DNA from: Gonocerus acuteangulatus
Lineage: Eukaryota; Arthropoda; Insecta; Hemiptera; Coreidae
NCBI GenBank assembly: GCA_946811695.1
Contig: OX328128.1
Span: 71,850,108-71,914,107 of the forward strand
Length of the DNA: 64,000 nucleotides
Direction: 5' to 3'
Part shown: positions 21,124 through 33,776 of the stretch, in pieces
Layout of the letters: the number at the start of each line of letters is the position of its first letter
Numbering within the stretch: the stretch's first letter is position 1
Translations under genes and position numbers: made by a program
The notes under the pieces: model-generated
Database searches by the model: none
What the model was told of the DNA's origin: nothing
What the model saw: the letters and a program-made list of their open reading frames with translations, nothing else

Positions 21124-22165
21124 TCTCGCACCCCCACCAAAACAAAAATGTTTGAGTAGGTTTAAACAAAGAAATATAGACTACAATTATTCCACATTTA
21201 TTAAAATAACCAAACAACACATATAGAAAATCATAGGAATACAAGAATGTGCTGAAATATTACACCAATGAAGTGTCAATGTGCAAAAATATATATACAC
21301 AAAATTTAAAAACAAAAAAAAAACATTGGAAAAGTTATAATTATACATAAAAAACAATCAACAAAATCAATTCAAGCATAAAAATAATCAACAGAGTAGT
21401 ATAAAATTTTAGGCCTTTATACTTTTTTTTATTTTCCATAAATATATCAGTTTTTATAATTTTTTTAAACATTATTTTTATTTTTTTTTTCATTTATTAA
21501 TAATATTTACAAGTATTGTAAGAAGATAAAATGTAGGCCATCAGAGAAAGAACACAGCCAAACGTTACAAAACTTATTTCCTACAAATGGCGTAAATAAC
21601 TTAAAACTCAATTTTTTTTTAAATGTTGAAAATTGGAGGATAACATAAAATGTAAATAAGAAATGAAACATAATAAAAATATACTTTCAAAACACTCCTG
21701 GAAGTCAATTTGTTGTTATTTTCGTTCAGGCCAGGTAGGATCACGCTACAATTAATGCTGTTTTGGCAAGTTTGATTTTCTTTGTGCCATGTTTGACATG
21801 TTTCATTCTTTCTGAATGATATTTTTTCTGTCATCTGCCTAAGCTCCTATATATATATATAGTATTTACAAATCAAATGTCAAATTAAACTTTTTCTAAA
21901 CCAAATTCAAGTGAAAGGAAAAGGTTGAATTTAAAAAGGATGAAGTTGAATTTTGAATGGAAAACAAAAAAAATAGAGCCTTCTGCTCAAAATCAGAAAT
22001 ATAAATATGCTTTAGGTCCACCCGACAGACCCATGTTATGTACTGTATAACATACAGTCTTCTTTTTCGTATATGGCCTCGACGCATGTGCGGACGCCAG
22101 TGGATGCTTTTTTGTAACGTTTTTTTCCAGTTTAGTCATCGCTAAAGCATATTTATGCTAAAAAA
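20852..22165. other. No gene recognised; (AT)n at 21,066-21,121
   Basis: AT-rich sequence. A pure TA run sits at 21,066-21,121 and a short one at 21,848-21,861. No coding evidence. Confidence 0.5.
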
Positions 22166-22256
22166 AAGATTTAAAGGAATTTTTCAATAATACTGTCATG
22201 AATGGAACCTCAATAGCTACTTTCCTTAAAAGGAAAGTGGTAATAGGGCCACCACA
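22166..22256 (+). repeat. R-family 3' end fragment
   Basis: GTCATGAATGGAACCTCAATAGCTACTTTCCTT matches the terminal part of the R-family copy ending at 46,891. Confidence 0.7.
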
Positions 22257-23748
22257 TTTGATATTTCGCCAGAAAATATAGTTTATAAGTCCAGCGTGTG
22301 GGCTTTCTCCAGCCAAAAATTATTAAAATGCTCCTCAAAAATTTTTGGTATATGCAAAACAACTCGGTAAACATCATTTTCATCTAAAGCGAAAGAGGTT
22401 TTGTTAAAATCACCAAAATTAGTCCATTAGGAACTGGGGTTTACCCTGTAACCAAATTATTAATTTGCCTTTAAAGGCCTTTTTTATGTTGTAAAAAAAA
22501 AGGCAGAAGTATCGCATTAAAAATTGGAATTTGCTACGGAAAATAAATAATAATTGGGTCAAGTGTTCATAACAAATATAAGAAAACTTTCAATATATAT
22601 ATATTTTTTGTTTTTTTTTTTTAGATTCTGGATAAAGCCTGTTCTAACTAGCTCAGGATAGTTCTTACTTAAGCAGCTCCTGCGTAGCAGAATTTTTATT
22701 AATTTGTAACCGAACACCAACTATCTCCATGGTCAATGATTTCTTCTTCTTATTTCACCGAAGATTATTCGACTTCCAGAAACGTTTTGAAAGATTCAGT
22801 TGTAAAACAAAGTAACTATAGAAAATATAGAATTTCAAATAAACTGGCCTTCAAGACACCAGCAGAGTTGGAAGCTTACGGCATATACAATAGATAACAT
22901 ACATAAATATATGGATACACATAGTTATATACAAATTACAAAATATTTTATACTTATATCCATGTACCATGTATTTCCATTATATGTTTAACATTTTTTT
23001 TGTTTTCAAAATATTTAATTATGAGATAACCTGTACAAAGTTTATATGTCCTTCATAGTGATCTCGTGGTCTTTAGAATTTTATTTTGGAAATTAGTACT
23101 TTTTATTTATGTCAGGTGGGATATAAATAAAACAAGAGACTCATTAGTCGATTCCCACGAGGGATAGTTGTGTTTCTATCCAAATGAGTGATTTCTCTCT
23201 AAAGAGACATCATTTTGATCATGAAAATGTCATTTGGGAAGTAAATATGAACCATTTATTCATTTATTGTGAATAACCATTACTTTATATTTATACTTTT
23301 ACATCAGTAATACTCAGAAAATCTGCTTCCCCCTCAAAATTTCCCACCAAAACCATTTTCCGGTCACGTTATTAATGACGTAACTTCCTTTGCACTTTTG
23401 CGTCACTCGTGACACAAAATTTGGTTGCACCCATGCATACAATATTTTCATGTCAAAACGAAATTAACCAAGTGAATTATTTTATTTAATCCTGCTCTAA
23501 GTATTCACACCACATTGGGTGTCTTCAGGAGCTAAAACTACCAGTACATCCTGATTGTACAAAGGCAAAATGAGACTACTATTTATAGCGTCAATTAGCT
23601 TCCAGTAGCTCAGGACCGATAGCGTAAAAAAAAAAAAAAAAAAAAAAAAAAGAAAAAAAAGTCAGATGAAGCTTATCCATTTAAATTCTTCTGGACAATC
23701 AATTTTAATTTTTTGGACTCTATTGAACCTACACAGCTGGTTAGAAAA
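22257..23748. other. No gene recognised
   Basis: A/T-rich, with an A30 tract at 23,623-23,651. No supported gene or terminal repeat. Confidence 0.4.
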
Positions 23749-24335
23749 TCCAAAAATAGGCTGTACTATAGCTCTTCAGACAGATGGAAAAGTTCAATTC
23801 CACATGTGCAAAATTTTGGGGGAAATATTCCCGAAGGTTCCACCATTTATAAACTCCCATTTCAAGGAACAGCACGATACTTGAAGCTGATTATGTCTCG
23901 TTTAAGACTAGGGAAGGCTGTGAGCGGCCAGATAAAGGAAATAGTGTCTAATATTTATTAATACTTAGCCAAAGCTACGACCTCCTGGTGACAAGGTTAT
24001 AACAAAGAGAATTTTTACCATGAATTTCTTGCACGTGGAATATAGGCCTTGACCTTTTCTGTCCAACTAAACCATATATTTGAACAGGCAATAGCTTAAA
24101 TTGTTTTAGCCTTAGCTTTGGCTAAGTATTGATAAATTTTAAACTCTAACTCCCTTGCATGACCCAGAAAGCCTTCCCTGCTCCTAAAGAGACATAATCA
24201 GTTTTTATCGAGTTTAATGTAGCGTGTTGGTCATTGTAATGGAAATGCAAATGGCGGAACCGTTGGGAATACTTCCCTCAGAATTTCACGCATGTGGGAT
24301 TAAAACTATTCCATCTAACTGAACGGGTTACAGTG
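23749..24335. mobile_element. Foldback element, ~250-bp imperfect arms
   Basis: CAGATGGAAAAGTTCAATTCCACATGTG pairs with CATGTGGGATTAAAACTATTCCATCT. Further in, TGATTATGTCTCGTTTAAG pairs with CCTAAAGAGACATAATCA, and CTTAGCCAAAGCTACG with CTTAGCTTTGGCTAAG. Imperfect arms imply age. No transposase frame. Confidence 0.78.
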
Positions 24336-24969
24336 GCGTTAAGAGTTGCTTAGCTCCTGAAAAGGCACATAAAGAGACTTGGAACATGTAGAGCTGAATA
24401 AAATAAAATAATTGGCATGGTTAATTCTGTTTTTTATTTGCCTTCCCCCTGTTATACACAGGATTTGAGAAGTTTGAGACACTACAAAATATTAATAATC
24501 TTTATTTGTACAATTTGACGATTTATGCACAATTTGATTAGATAATTCGCAAATTTTGGATTTCTTATAGGTAAAATGTTTCACCTGACAATCAGTGCCA
24601 TCACTTTGTCTAATGTATTTTATATTTAGCAGAATCAATCAGAGCTGAACTATTTTGCGAAGTTTTTCATTAATTAAAATTACACATTATTAATTTTTTT
24701 ATAAATGGTCTTTAATTTCATTGGGTTGTCAAAAATGCGCGTAGAAAAATTTAGGGAAAAGTAGATTCAATAAAATTTCGTTATAAAAATTAATTATAAT
24801 TTTGTCCAGCCCTTGGGCTATCTTACAGACCAAAAACTCCAAACCTGGGCCTCAAAAACTATTTCTGAGCAGTGCTGTCACCAATTGAATCGTCATCATA
24901 AACAGTACATATCTTATTTGCTCAGTTTTGGTTACATTTTTTCCTTTTTTTACAAAAGAAAAGTATAAT
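24336..24969. other. No gene recognised
   Basis: No supported feature. Confidence 0.4.
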
Positions 24970-24981
24970 ATTATATAACAG

Positions 24982-25144
24982 GGGTCTCCCATGGTCTAAT
25001 GGCTAGCGCCTTGGATTCATAAGCGGGAGATGGTGGGTTCGATTCCCAACCTCCGGCAGGAATTTTATCATCCCACGGCTCGCTGGTAAAATTCCTCGCT
25101 GCACCCTGGATGTCGGCGCTAATGACCTAGATGTAGATGCGCCG

Positions 25145-25176
<32 letters not shown>
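24982..25176 (+). mobile_element. tRNA-headed SINE (family C), full copy
   Basis: tRNA-like head with A-box region TGGTCTAATGGCTAGCGCC and a good B-box GGTTCGATTCC, a body, then the tail CGGCGCTAATGACCTAGATG, GATGCGCCGT and A29. Flanked by the exact 12-bp duplication ATTATATAACAG (24,970-24,981 and 25,177-25,188). The long, nearly pure poly-A and exact duplication suggest a fairly young insertion. Confidence 0.92.
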
Positions 25177-25179
<3 letters not shown>

Positions 25180-25188
25180 ATATAACAG

Positions 25189-26140
25189 AACTTAACAATT
25201 GCTCACATTTGGTAGCAGAAACTAGACATACATACGAATGTCAAAACAGTTAATACTTTGGAGGATTAAAGGAATATAAACAAAATTATCCTTTGTATTC
25301 ATTATAAATTGAAATAATTAAGATAAAAAAAGATAAAGTTTTAATTGATGTTTTGTTGCAAACATGGCAACATTGCTACATCGTGTTGTCATATAATACT
25401 CGTAAGTGTCATAAAGTCTGTTTGTATTCTTGTTTTAAAAAAATCATATTTAAAAAAAAAATAATAATAATTCTACTTACAGAAAAACATCTAAAAAATA
25501 TGATCAATAGACTTTTTGTAAAATTACCAAAAAGACAATGATGAAATACAAAACAGAGTACGGCATTATTCAATTATAATTCAAAAAAATTGTTGATGAA
25601 TAAGAATTTATTCATTGACTGAGTTATTCACCTCTGATTTATTTTTTTATTTTATGAATAACAGGGTTGACTCATTATTCAATAATTTTTTATTGAATAA
25701 GAATTTGTTTATTTATTTATTCAGTTATTCATTGACCAATTTTATTTTTTTATTTAATGAATAATTAATTATTTTTCATTCTTCATTTGTGGAACAACAA
25801 ATTCTGATTCTTTTAAAGTTCAGTAAACAATATCACCCAAAGAAATAATATTCATTAAAAGCAAAAAATCATTTTAATGAGCGCAGTCTTTTTTATTAGA
25901 AAAGATTGTTAGAATAAATCATTTGTATTTAATGAAAAATTTCAGTCAAATAAATTTGAATAAATAACTTTTATTCAATAAAAATTTTCATTCAAATAAA
26001 TCGTTTTTATTCAATAAAAAATTTTCATTCAATAAATCATTGTTATTCAATAATGACTGAAAATAAAAAGCTACTTTATTCATTGAATGGCTGAATAATG
26101 AATGAAAAATTATTCATTATTCTGAATCATTTTTGCCCAA
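25189..26140. repeat. Low-complexity ATTCAATAAAA-type region
   Basis: From about 25,560 to 26,140 the sequence is dominated by variants of TTATTCAATAAAAATT and its complement (ATGAATAA, TTCATTGAAT), forming many short inverted repeats. No coding sequence. Confidence 0.65.
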
Positions 26141-27277
26141 CACTGGTACCAAATCCCTTATTTATAAGGTTTTATGATATAGTCAAAATAAGAGACTGGA
26201 CAGGAAAGGTCAGAAAAAATGGCTATAACAATCAGCTGGTCTGTAAGAAATATTACCCAGTTGTCAAATAAAGAACAGCTGATTTATATCCGCCATATTG
26301 GCTGCTCACTTAAGAATTCATGATACTTCCACTTTGAAATAAAAATCCTACACCTATATACACGATATTTTCTTGTGATATGACTTCTGACAATTCTATT
26401 TAAATTGGACTGGAAATATTTACAAAATTTTCTTGAATACATTAAATATTCATCACTTTTATTTATCAATCTCTTTATATTTTCCTGTGAATAGACAATA
26501 ATAAGTTTTGAGACTTATTATAGTATTCGTCAGAATTGTGGTTATTGATCAGCTGATTTAATTGTGAATAGTTATCAGCTGACGTATTACTGCCATATTT
26601 AGTTTTTCTACAAGAAGGCCGTCTACTTCTTACTTGAGAATCTTGTATCATCTAAAGTCTTCATTATTACTTTGATATCTAAAATTTATTTTTAAGATAT
26701 TATAATGAATACAAAATACTATTTTACAACAACTACAAGATATTAAAATTTATCATAACACGACATTACAAATATATATATTATACAATATTTTAACTAC
26801 AAATATCTTATAGTCAAAATTTAAAGCAAGTTAAAGCTTTCGTGAAATTTTTTAGTAAAGCTTAAGTTTACATTTAACTATGTGATATTTATTTTATGAA
26901 GAACCCTTAAAATATCTAATAAGTGGCAAGGACTAGTCCCACCTTCATTTTTTTTGTTTACATTATTTTTAATCACTTATAGTAGAAAAATTAGGAACGG
27001 TAACAAATGACAGCAATGAAAAAAGATCTCAGACCACGAGATACTACACCTACAAAATGTTCGATATTCAGTTTGTACAACTATTTTGAGATAGGTTAGG
27101 CACAATTTTTGTTCATTTTTTTTTTTTTTTTTTCTTTTTATATAGGTGCTTCTACTGCTAGGGTCATTAGCACCGTTTTGTTCATGTTAAATTAAAAAGT
27201 ATTGCGGCTGAGGAAAAAGAATTTTTTATGAAGAGTAAACATGGACCAATTCTGATTGTATATACCATTCCTACATT

Positions 27278-27280
<3 letters not shown>
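26141..27280. other. No gene; one possible SINE tail
   Basis: AT-rich. At 27,135-27,185 the minus strand reads GGTGCTAATGACCCTAGCAG followed by A-rich sequence, the same tail motif as the SINEs here but without a head. A TCAGCTGA palindrome occurs twice near 26,550 and 26,575. Confidence 0.45.

Positions 27281-27315
<35 letters not shown>
27281..27315. repeat. (AT)n microsatellite
   Basis: Pure TA run. Confidence 0.95.
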
Positions 27316-27317
<2 letters not shown>

Positions 27318-28723
27318 TTATAATGTATGATGAATATAAAGGCTATTTCTCTTTATATATCTTTAGTCCAGTTAATACATTGAAGATTAAAGGTATATCA
27401 ACAAAAATACCTTTTGTATTCATTTTAAGATGAAACCTTATTTTCTATATATAATAATCAATATTTTGGGGAATGTTGGATTGGTTAAAGAAGATTTGAG
27501 AACTTTTTTTGGAATGATTTGATTTGTACACATCCGGTGATATGGAAAACATTGATAAATAATTTCAATATTTTCCATATGATATATTTAAAATTGAAAA
27601 TTGGCAAGTACTTCTGAAAAAAATCCTAAGTTTTTAGAATTTCTTTTTTTTTTACTCTTAAAAAGTAATCTCTATAATAAAAGAAAAATATTATATAATT
27701 TTATTATTATACTAAATAAAAATAATATAGTAATTTTACTTTATGATATGTAGTAATACATATTATTTCTTTATTGTATTTTCTTTTAGCGATTTTGTAT
27801 TTTGTTTTTAAAAGATTTTAAAAACCAATGTACTATTACAATTTTTTTGTTAGATCAATAAAATTGACCAGGAGAACTCTATTACTGCTGTCTTTTTACA
27901 ATATTTTCTTTAAAAGTCTTTCCAGAACACAAGTTTTCTATTTGACAACCAATATTTGCAGGGATTTTTTTTTTATTGTCATTAACAGGTCGGTAAATTT
28001 TTTTGTTTACATTTGCAATTTTATAATCTTGCAAAACCTAATTACGTTCTATGAGTTTTCAACAGGAGGGTCTCTAGCATGTACTCTATGAATGTGAGGC
28101 GTTAGCCTACAACAGGCTAGTGCACATAGGGAAGGCAATTGCTACGCCCAAGGATATAGCCGAGGCCCTCCACAAGCTTTATGCGAGGAGTTGCAAGTTG
28201 GAAAGGGAGTAAACTAGGGATGCAAATCACAATAGAACCGATAGAGTCACGGTGAGAAAGAGTATGAGTGAAAGCCCGAGCACCTTTATTAGTGCTTCTT
28301 TAGGGCTCTTTGGGATTCTGTGGACTTCTCTTCCCGAAGGAATGGGGCTATTGAGGTTGCACTCATGAAAGTATATTTGAAAAATGTTCTCTAATCATCA
28401 TCAATTCTGCTTACTAGATACCAAAAGTAAGCCTGCGTTCTTTTGCGTGCCACTTCAATTTTTTTTTATGTTGCCGCTCTGATGTTAGCCGTTTTTAATT
28501 TTCCATTGAGTCCTGTAGGATAGCGCATTCGTCTTACTATAACAGAGCTGTAGCATCCTAAATCAATTCAAACACTTCAGCCTGTTCTTGAACTGACTTA
28601 GTGTCCTCCTTTGCCTTCTGGTCAGACCAATATTGCAATAAGAAGGGAACCAGATTAGAGAAATTGTCTTCATTTACATGTGAAAAAGGGGGTCCCACTT
28701 TATCAAGCTATCGGGTTTATTAA
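27316..28723. other. No gene recognised
   Basis: A 43-codon open stretch at 28,082-28,212 (plus) has balanced composition unlike its surroundings and could be a coding relic, but I recognise no family. Confidence 0.35.
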
Positions 28724-28734
28724 ATGTCCTATGC

Positions 28735-29000
28735 TGATTGTGCAGTGACCTATGCACACACTTGCCTGTTCTACATGTACGAGATCAGCCTTGGCTGTTT
28801 ATCGTGGTTTCCTACGCACGCACTTGGCTGTTCTACATGTACGAGACCAGCCACGGCTGCTTATCGCAGTGCCCTATGCACGCACTTGGCTGTTCTACTC
28901 GTACAAGACCAGCCACGGCTGCTTATCACAGAGTCCTACGCTCGCACTAGGCTATTCTACTTGTACGAGACCAGCAATGGCTGCTTATCGTAATGCCCTA
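28735..29000. repeat. 62-bp tandem repeat, ~4 copies
   Basis: The unit contains CACTTGGCTGTTCTAC, TACGAGACCAGCCACGGC and TGCTTATCG. Because 62 is not a multiple of three and the unit lacks plus-strand stops, all three plus frames stay open and overlap. I treat them as a by-product of the repeat, not genes. Confidence 0.9.
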
Positions 29001-29180
29001 TGTTCACACTGCCTTTTTGTATTTTAGTATAATAAAAAATTATGTTATTTTTTTGAAAATTTGTCATAAGTGCTTGTGCACTCAAAATTAAAACAACATT
29101 AGGTTATATATTAGCTAAGGAAGTGGTCCTTTATGTTATGTAAAACTATTATTTATAGATGAAGAAAGCCTAGAAATTAA

Positions 29181-29927
29181 CCCTTTCGTTGCTGAGGAAT
29201 GAGACGACTCGCAGCGCCCGGTACGCTCCATGCTTATACGTCTAGCTTCCCCCGTACGCTCACCAATATCTCCTTGTCTCTGTCTCGCTACCGTTTAACT
29301 TTTCCCTCTCTCTCTCAGCATCCTCTTGTTATATATTTGAAATTATTAACTTATAATTTCATATATCTTTTACATTCGTAATATTATACTAAACTAAAAT
29401 ACATTTTCTATCATGGAAAAGAAAATGACTCAGATAAGAAATGATGATATAATTACTTGAATAATATCGTGTATAGTATATAATAATATAGGAGGATATT
29501 TATATCGACCGAACTAAACATGATCCAAATTGTGACTGAAAGATACAAACAGCAACAATATGGTTAGAGAGACGAATTTCACTAATATCACCCTAAAAAT
29601 AGGCGGCAAGGCGTGCCAGCTTCAACCTCCAACAATTGATATAACAATGTCGATTATAGGACTTTACAATTTTTTTTTATAGATAATAATAAACTTGCAC
29701 AATGTTTAATTTAAATTAATATACGAAGAAGGTCTGATAAGATCCCACTGATTTTATAAGAGTTAATAGCGCTACGCCGGAGAAGCTACATACGGGGCTA
29801 CCGGGACCACGAGTTAACTCGTGTGGAGCATGAGGGGCACTGACAGTGGAACACGAGTTAACTTGTGTGGAGCGTCTGGGGCCCTGCAAGTGCAACACAA
29901 GTTAACTCGTTCAGAGCAACGAAAGGG
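29181..29927. mobile_element. TTAA-flanked MITE (piggyBac-like)
   Basis: The left TTAA (29,177-29,180) is followed by CCCTTTCGTTGCT. The right end AGCAACGAAAGGG is followed by TTAA (29,928-29,931). TTAA duplication with CCC...GGG ends is the piggyBac signature. The 747-bp interior has no transposase. Near the right end a ~50-bp unit containing CACGAGTTAACTCGTG is repeated three times with variants. Confidence 0.85.
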
Positions 29928-29931
29928 TTAA

Positions 29932-32006
29932 GGCGAGATACACGTCAATAAAATAAAAATAATTTTATAAGAAAGAGTTATCAACTTATATCACCTATAA
30001 GGCCTTTATATATACACATACATACAATTAAACTATTAAAATTCAATTAAATTTAATTGGATAAAATATTATATCGCCTTAATATTTCATTTAATGACTA
30101 CTCTTCCTATTTTAATACAGGAAGGTGCATTGTACACTTTATTGTTGCAATATTTTAGTTTTATTTTAGCCTAAAAAATTGTTTGTATATTTTTTAGGGG
30201 AGGGAGGGCATATTTTCAACAAATTGTAACTTTGTGCCATAATATATATGCATTAATTTTTCATAGTACAAATTTCCTTCAATCATTTTTGAGGTATCAG
30301 CCAATGGCGTCGTTTCTTAAACGAAAAAGCTGTACAGGTTATCTCATCATCGACAAATACAACAATAGCAAATCGACAACAAAAATCCTTAAACGGTACT
30401 TCAAACTACCAACTTGCCTACGACAGAAGCGGTTTCTTCTTAAAATATTTAGTATATATATACGTTAATATATATTTCCAGTACATATATAGGTTATATA
30501 AACATTGACTTTTACAAAATATCATGCAGAATCTAAACATGGACTTTTATATATATATATATATATATATATACTTTTCTGTATGTACAAAATACATTTT
30601 ATTTTTTTAAATCTAACTAGTTTTTAGCATACATGTAGGTTATATGTTTTATTTTTGAAAATTGTAAGATTACATCAAATAGAAAGTTTGTTTGATTTTT
30701 TAAAGTATGTTGCATAAATAAATCGTAAGGCATGATAAAAGTTTGAGAATTTTGGAAGTATTTTTTAAGAAATTACAGTTTCTTCTTGAATAATAAGATA
30801 TTATAATTATCTTTCTGGGAATATATATTTTTTATTTTTATTTGGTCTGTAGTAAGGTTTCATATACAGAACTTATCTCGGCTCTGCTCTTGAATTGACC
30901 AATTTTAGTGTGTGTATACACACACACACACACATATATATATATAATAGCACTTATGACTGTAAAAACTGTTATTTCTTTAAAAACTTCAAATAAAAAA
31001 TAAAGATTTATGCATAATAGATACACATATAGTCACGAAGAAAAAGTGTCCAACGAAGAAATATATACACAAGAGGGATTTCATAAAATATTTCCAATAT
31101 ATGATCAAATGTTAAATAATTTATTTGTCAAATATAGAAGTTGCTTTATTATTATTTTTTTTTTGTCATAAAGTTAATAAAGTATGCACTTTTTCTCCTT
31201 ATTGTCCATGCTGCTATTATTTTAAATTTATGAATATATATTTATACTCGAATGGACGTAAATATGATCATTTGAAAATTTATAACGTACCACATCAGTG
31301 TAGAACTATGATTTAGTTCATTACAAAACTATTTATATGTTCTGCTTTTCCAAAATGTGAAATTTTCACACAATTTTCAATATGGATTAAGTGACAATTG
31401 TTTTGTGCATTAAAATGGACGCATCTCATATTTTTTTAGTTATTTATTTATTTTTTAACTTTGGTTTAATATTTGCGGAAAGGAATTTTCAGAAAAGAGA
31501 CTTCTCGCCTGTATACAAACTTTTTAGTAACGGATAAATAATGTTATAAAAATCTCGAAATCTATGTTTCAATAGAATTTGAGATTTTTTGTGGATATTC
31601 ATGCGTAAGCCAAATGAAGAGCATGCAGCAATAAACAGGCAGCTCCTGTCACATTTATGGCAAATTAAACAAAAGTTTTAACATTTAGCCTCTTAATATA
31701 TTTTTACATTTTTCTTTTCTTATAATACCATAGCCACCTAATTATGAAAGTAAGTCCATAAGGACCCTATCTTACCTTTTATAGAGTGCTAGTGTCAGGT
31801 TTTAAGCTGCCTCCTTATTGCGCCACATTCCAAAATTACGAATTTTTAACTAAAATGAACAAAATTTGCTTTTGATCATATTTTTAATTTAGGAAGCTCA
31901 TATGACAATACAAACAAAGAATGTTAAATACAAAAAAAAAATCAATTAATGCAAAATTCAGTTGTCTTCTCGCTCTGTTTCTATCCTTACACACAAACAT
32001 ATATAC
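29932..32006. other. No gene; short microsatellites
   Basis: AT-rich. Short (TA)n at 30,547-30,572 and (CA)n(TA)n at 30,915-30,946. Open frames are short and compositionally AT-driven. Confidence 0.45.
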
Positions 32007-32018
32007 ATATATATATAC

Positions 32019-32085
<67 letters not shown>
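32007..32085. repeat. (AT)n microsatellite
   Basis: TA run with interrupted CATA start. Confidence 0.95.
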
Positions 32086-32092
<7 letters not shown>

Positions 32093-32447
32093 GATATCTC
32101 AAGTACAAATTTTAATTTTATTGTTTAGCAGGTTTTTTAAATAATGTGGTGTAAAAAAAAGGGTGCAGCTCATTCCACAAAGATAATATGTAACTTTTAA
32201 TGCACAAAACAATCCACTCGACAAAAATGTCTCTTCAATATGAAACTTTCAAATACCTTTTTGCCTACATGCAACCAAATTATTGATTATTTATCCAACC
32301 AAACGTCTCGACGACGAATGCAGCTGTCCTAAGCAATTTTTATCACAAAGCCTCTACAATGTATAAATATATATATTCTCGTTCTTATTGCATATATAAT
32401 GTATACTTAGTTTTCCAATTTATATTTCCTTTATGAAAATTGATATG

Positions 32448-32535
32448 TTACATGGAAGTTGTCTGTTGGATCCCTTCCATATCTTCGTTCTCCTCTTCTG
32501 CTTCACTTATTGAAGAGTGTCTCTTCTTCTTGCCT
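32448..32535 (-). CDS. Candidate terminal coding exon, gene unknown
   Basis: A strong 3' splice site (TTTTACTTTTTTCAG) precedes an 88-nt stretch that stays open in one frame to a TAA at 32,448-32,450. The frame is Lys/Arg-rich, then Ser-rich, then acidic (K-K-K-R-H-S-S, then E-A-E-E-E-N-E-D), with base composition unlike the AT-rich flanks. It could be the last exon of an unrecognised gene, or a downstream 3' exon of the RGK gene, whose stop is followed by a good splice donor. I recognise no family; a chance acceptor is possible. Confidence 0.35.
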
Positions 32536-32540
32536 CTGAA

Positions 32541-33041
32541 AAAAGTAAAACTATTAATTAATATTTAAACTTCACACACACACACATATATATATGCAAT
32601 TTCATTCAAGCACTCAACTAATGTTCTGGAAGGCCTAAATTTAAAAACGCCCTGAATAGTTAGTGTCCAGCCAATTTCGGATGTCCCACCCAACATCCAT
32701 AGTCATAGTCATAGTGGGCTGGACAACTGTCGAGTTGGAACCAGCTTTCCAATCTCTGTCCCAAAAAGACTTCCTCCAAGAACGAATGTTCATTATTGAG
32801 GAATACATGGAAAGACTGCATGAAGTCGAGGAGTAAAAAAAAAGGGGGCCTATTATTTCAGGCCTATTATTTCCACATTAAGGTGGCCCCTGAGGAGGTG
32901 GTGTGGAGGCCTCGACAAATTTAGGGCAATCATATAGTAGTGGTTAAAAAGAGAAAAATAAGTACTATTTTTTATGACCTATGCCACATATGTCCAAAGA
33001 AACGAATATTCTTAATTTGTCAGAAATACATGGATAGGATA

Positions 33042-33095
<54 letters not shown>

Positions 33096-33774
33096 ATTTA
33101 TTTATTAGTTCTTTGTTTTAGGGCAATGCCCCTACAAAGGAGTGTGTGCACATATTCTGGAATTTTGTACATAATACATCCTTACATATCGAAATGTCCA
33201 ACCATAAAGTAATAGAAGAAACTAAATAAATGCGTCAATAAATAGATTTTACCTAAAATAGTAATATGAAAATAATAGTTAATCAAACAACTAGTTAACA
33301 ATTTATGTACATGCTAGATAACTTAAGAGATTAATTGGTCTAATGGTATTACAAACTGAATAGTAAAAACAAATACATGCTATGTAAGGGACAGCACAAA
33401 AAATATAATAAGTAAATCATTTATATGAAAATCGAAATAATGAAAAGTAAAATAAGGTAAGCCACATGCTATCATAAGAGGAATTTAAGGAAAAAACAAC
33501 ACCTTTCCACAATAACCACATTAAACTAATCATTTCGGCACCACTTGCACGACTGAACTTCCTCACTTTAACAGCAGGTAGGGATATAGAGATGAAGCCT
33601 TATATAGATGTCGGTAGAGAGACTGGTTCTATGTCGGTATGATGGGGTTCCTAGCAGGAGAGGTCTTAGGTATAGCCATAAGTAGATAGGTTATGGAGTA
33701 CCCTGCAGTAGGATTTCTATCATCTTGAAAGATCTAGTTCTACTGCCGAAAGTCTTAGATTCAACTTTATTCCC
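32541..33774. other. Mostly unassigned; (TG)n(TA)n at 33,041-33,092
   Basis: A plus-strand open stretch at 32,703-32,836 (ending E-E-Y-M-E-R-L-H-E-V-E-E-stop) looks like a coding relic, unrecognised. From 33,090 a TTTATTTATTTA start could be the reverse 3' tail of a minus-strand retroelement. No firm call. Confidence 0.4.
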
Positions 33775-33776
33775 AG

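Noticed and set aside
28724..29027. Overlapping plus-strand frames with similar peptides
   Set aside because: By-product of a stop-free 62-bp repeat; no start context or domain.
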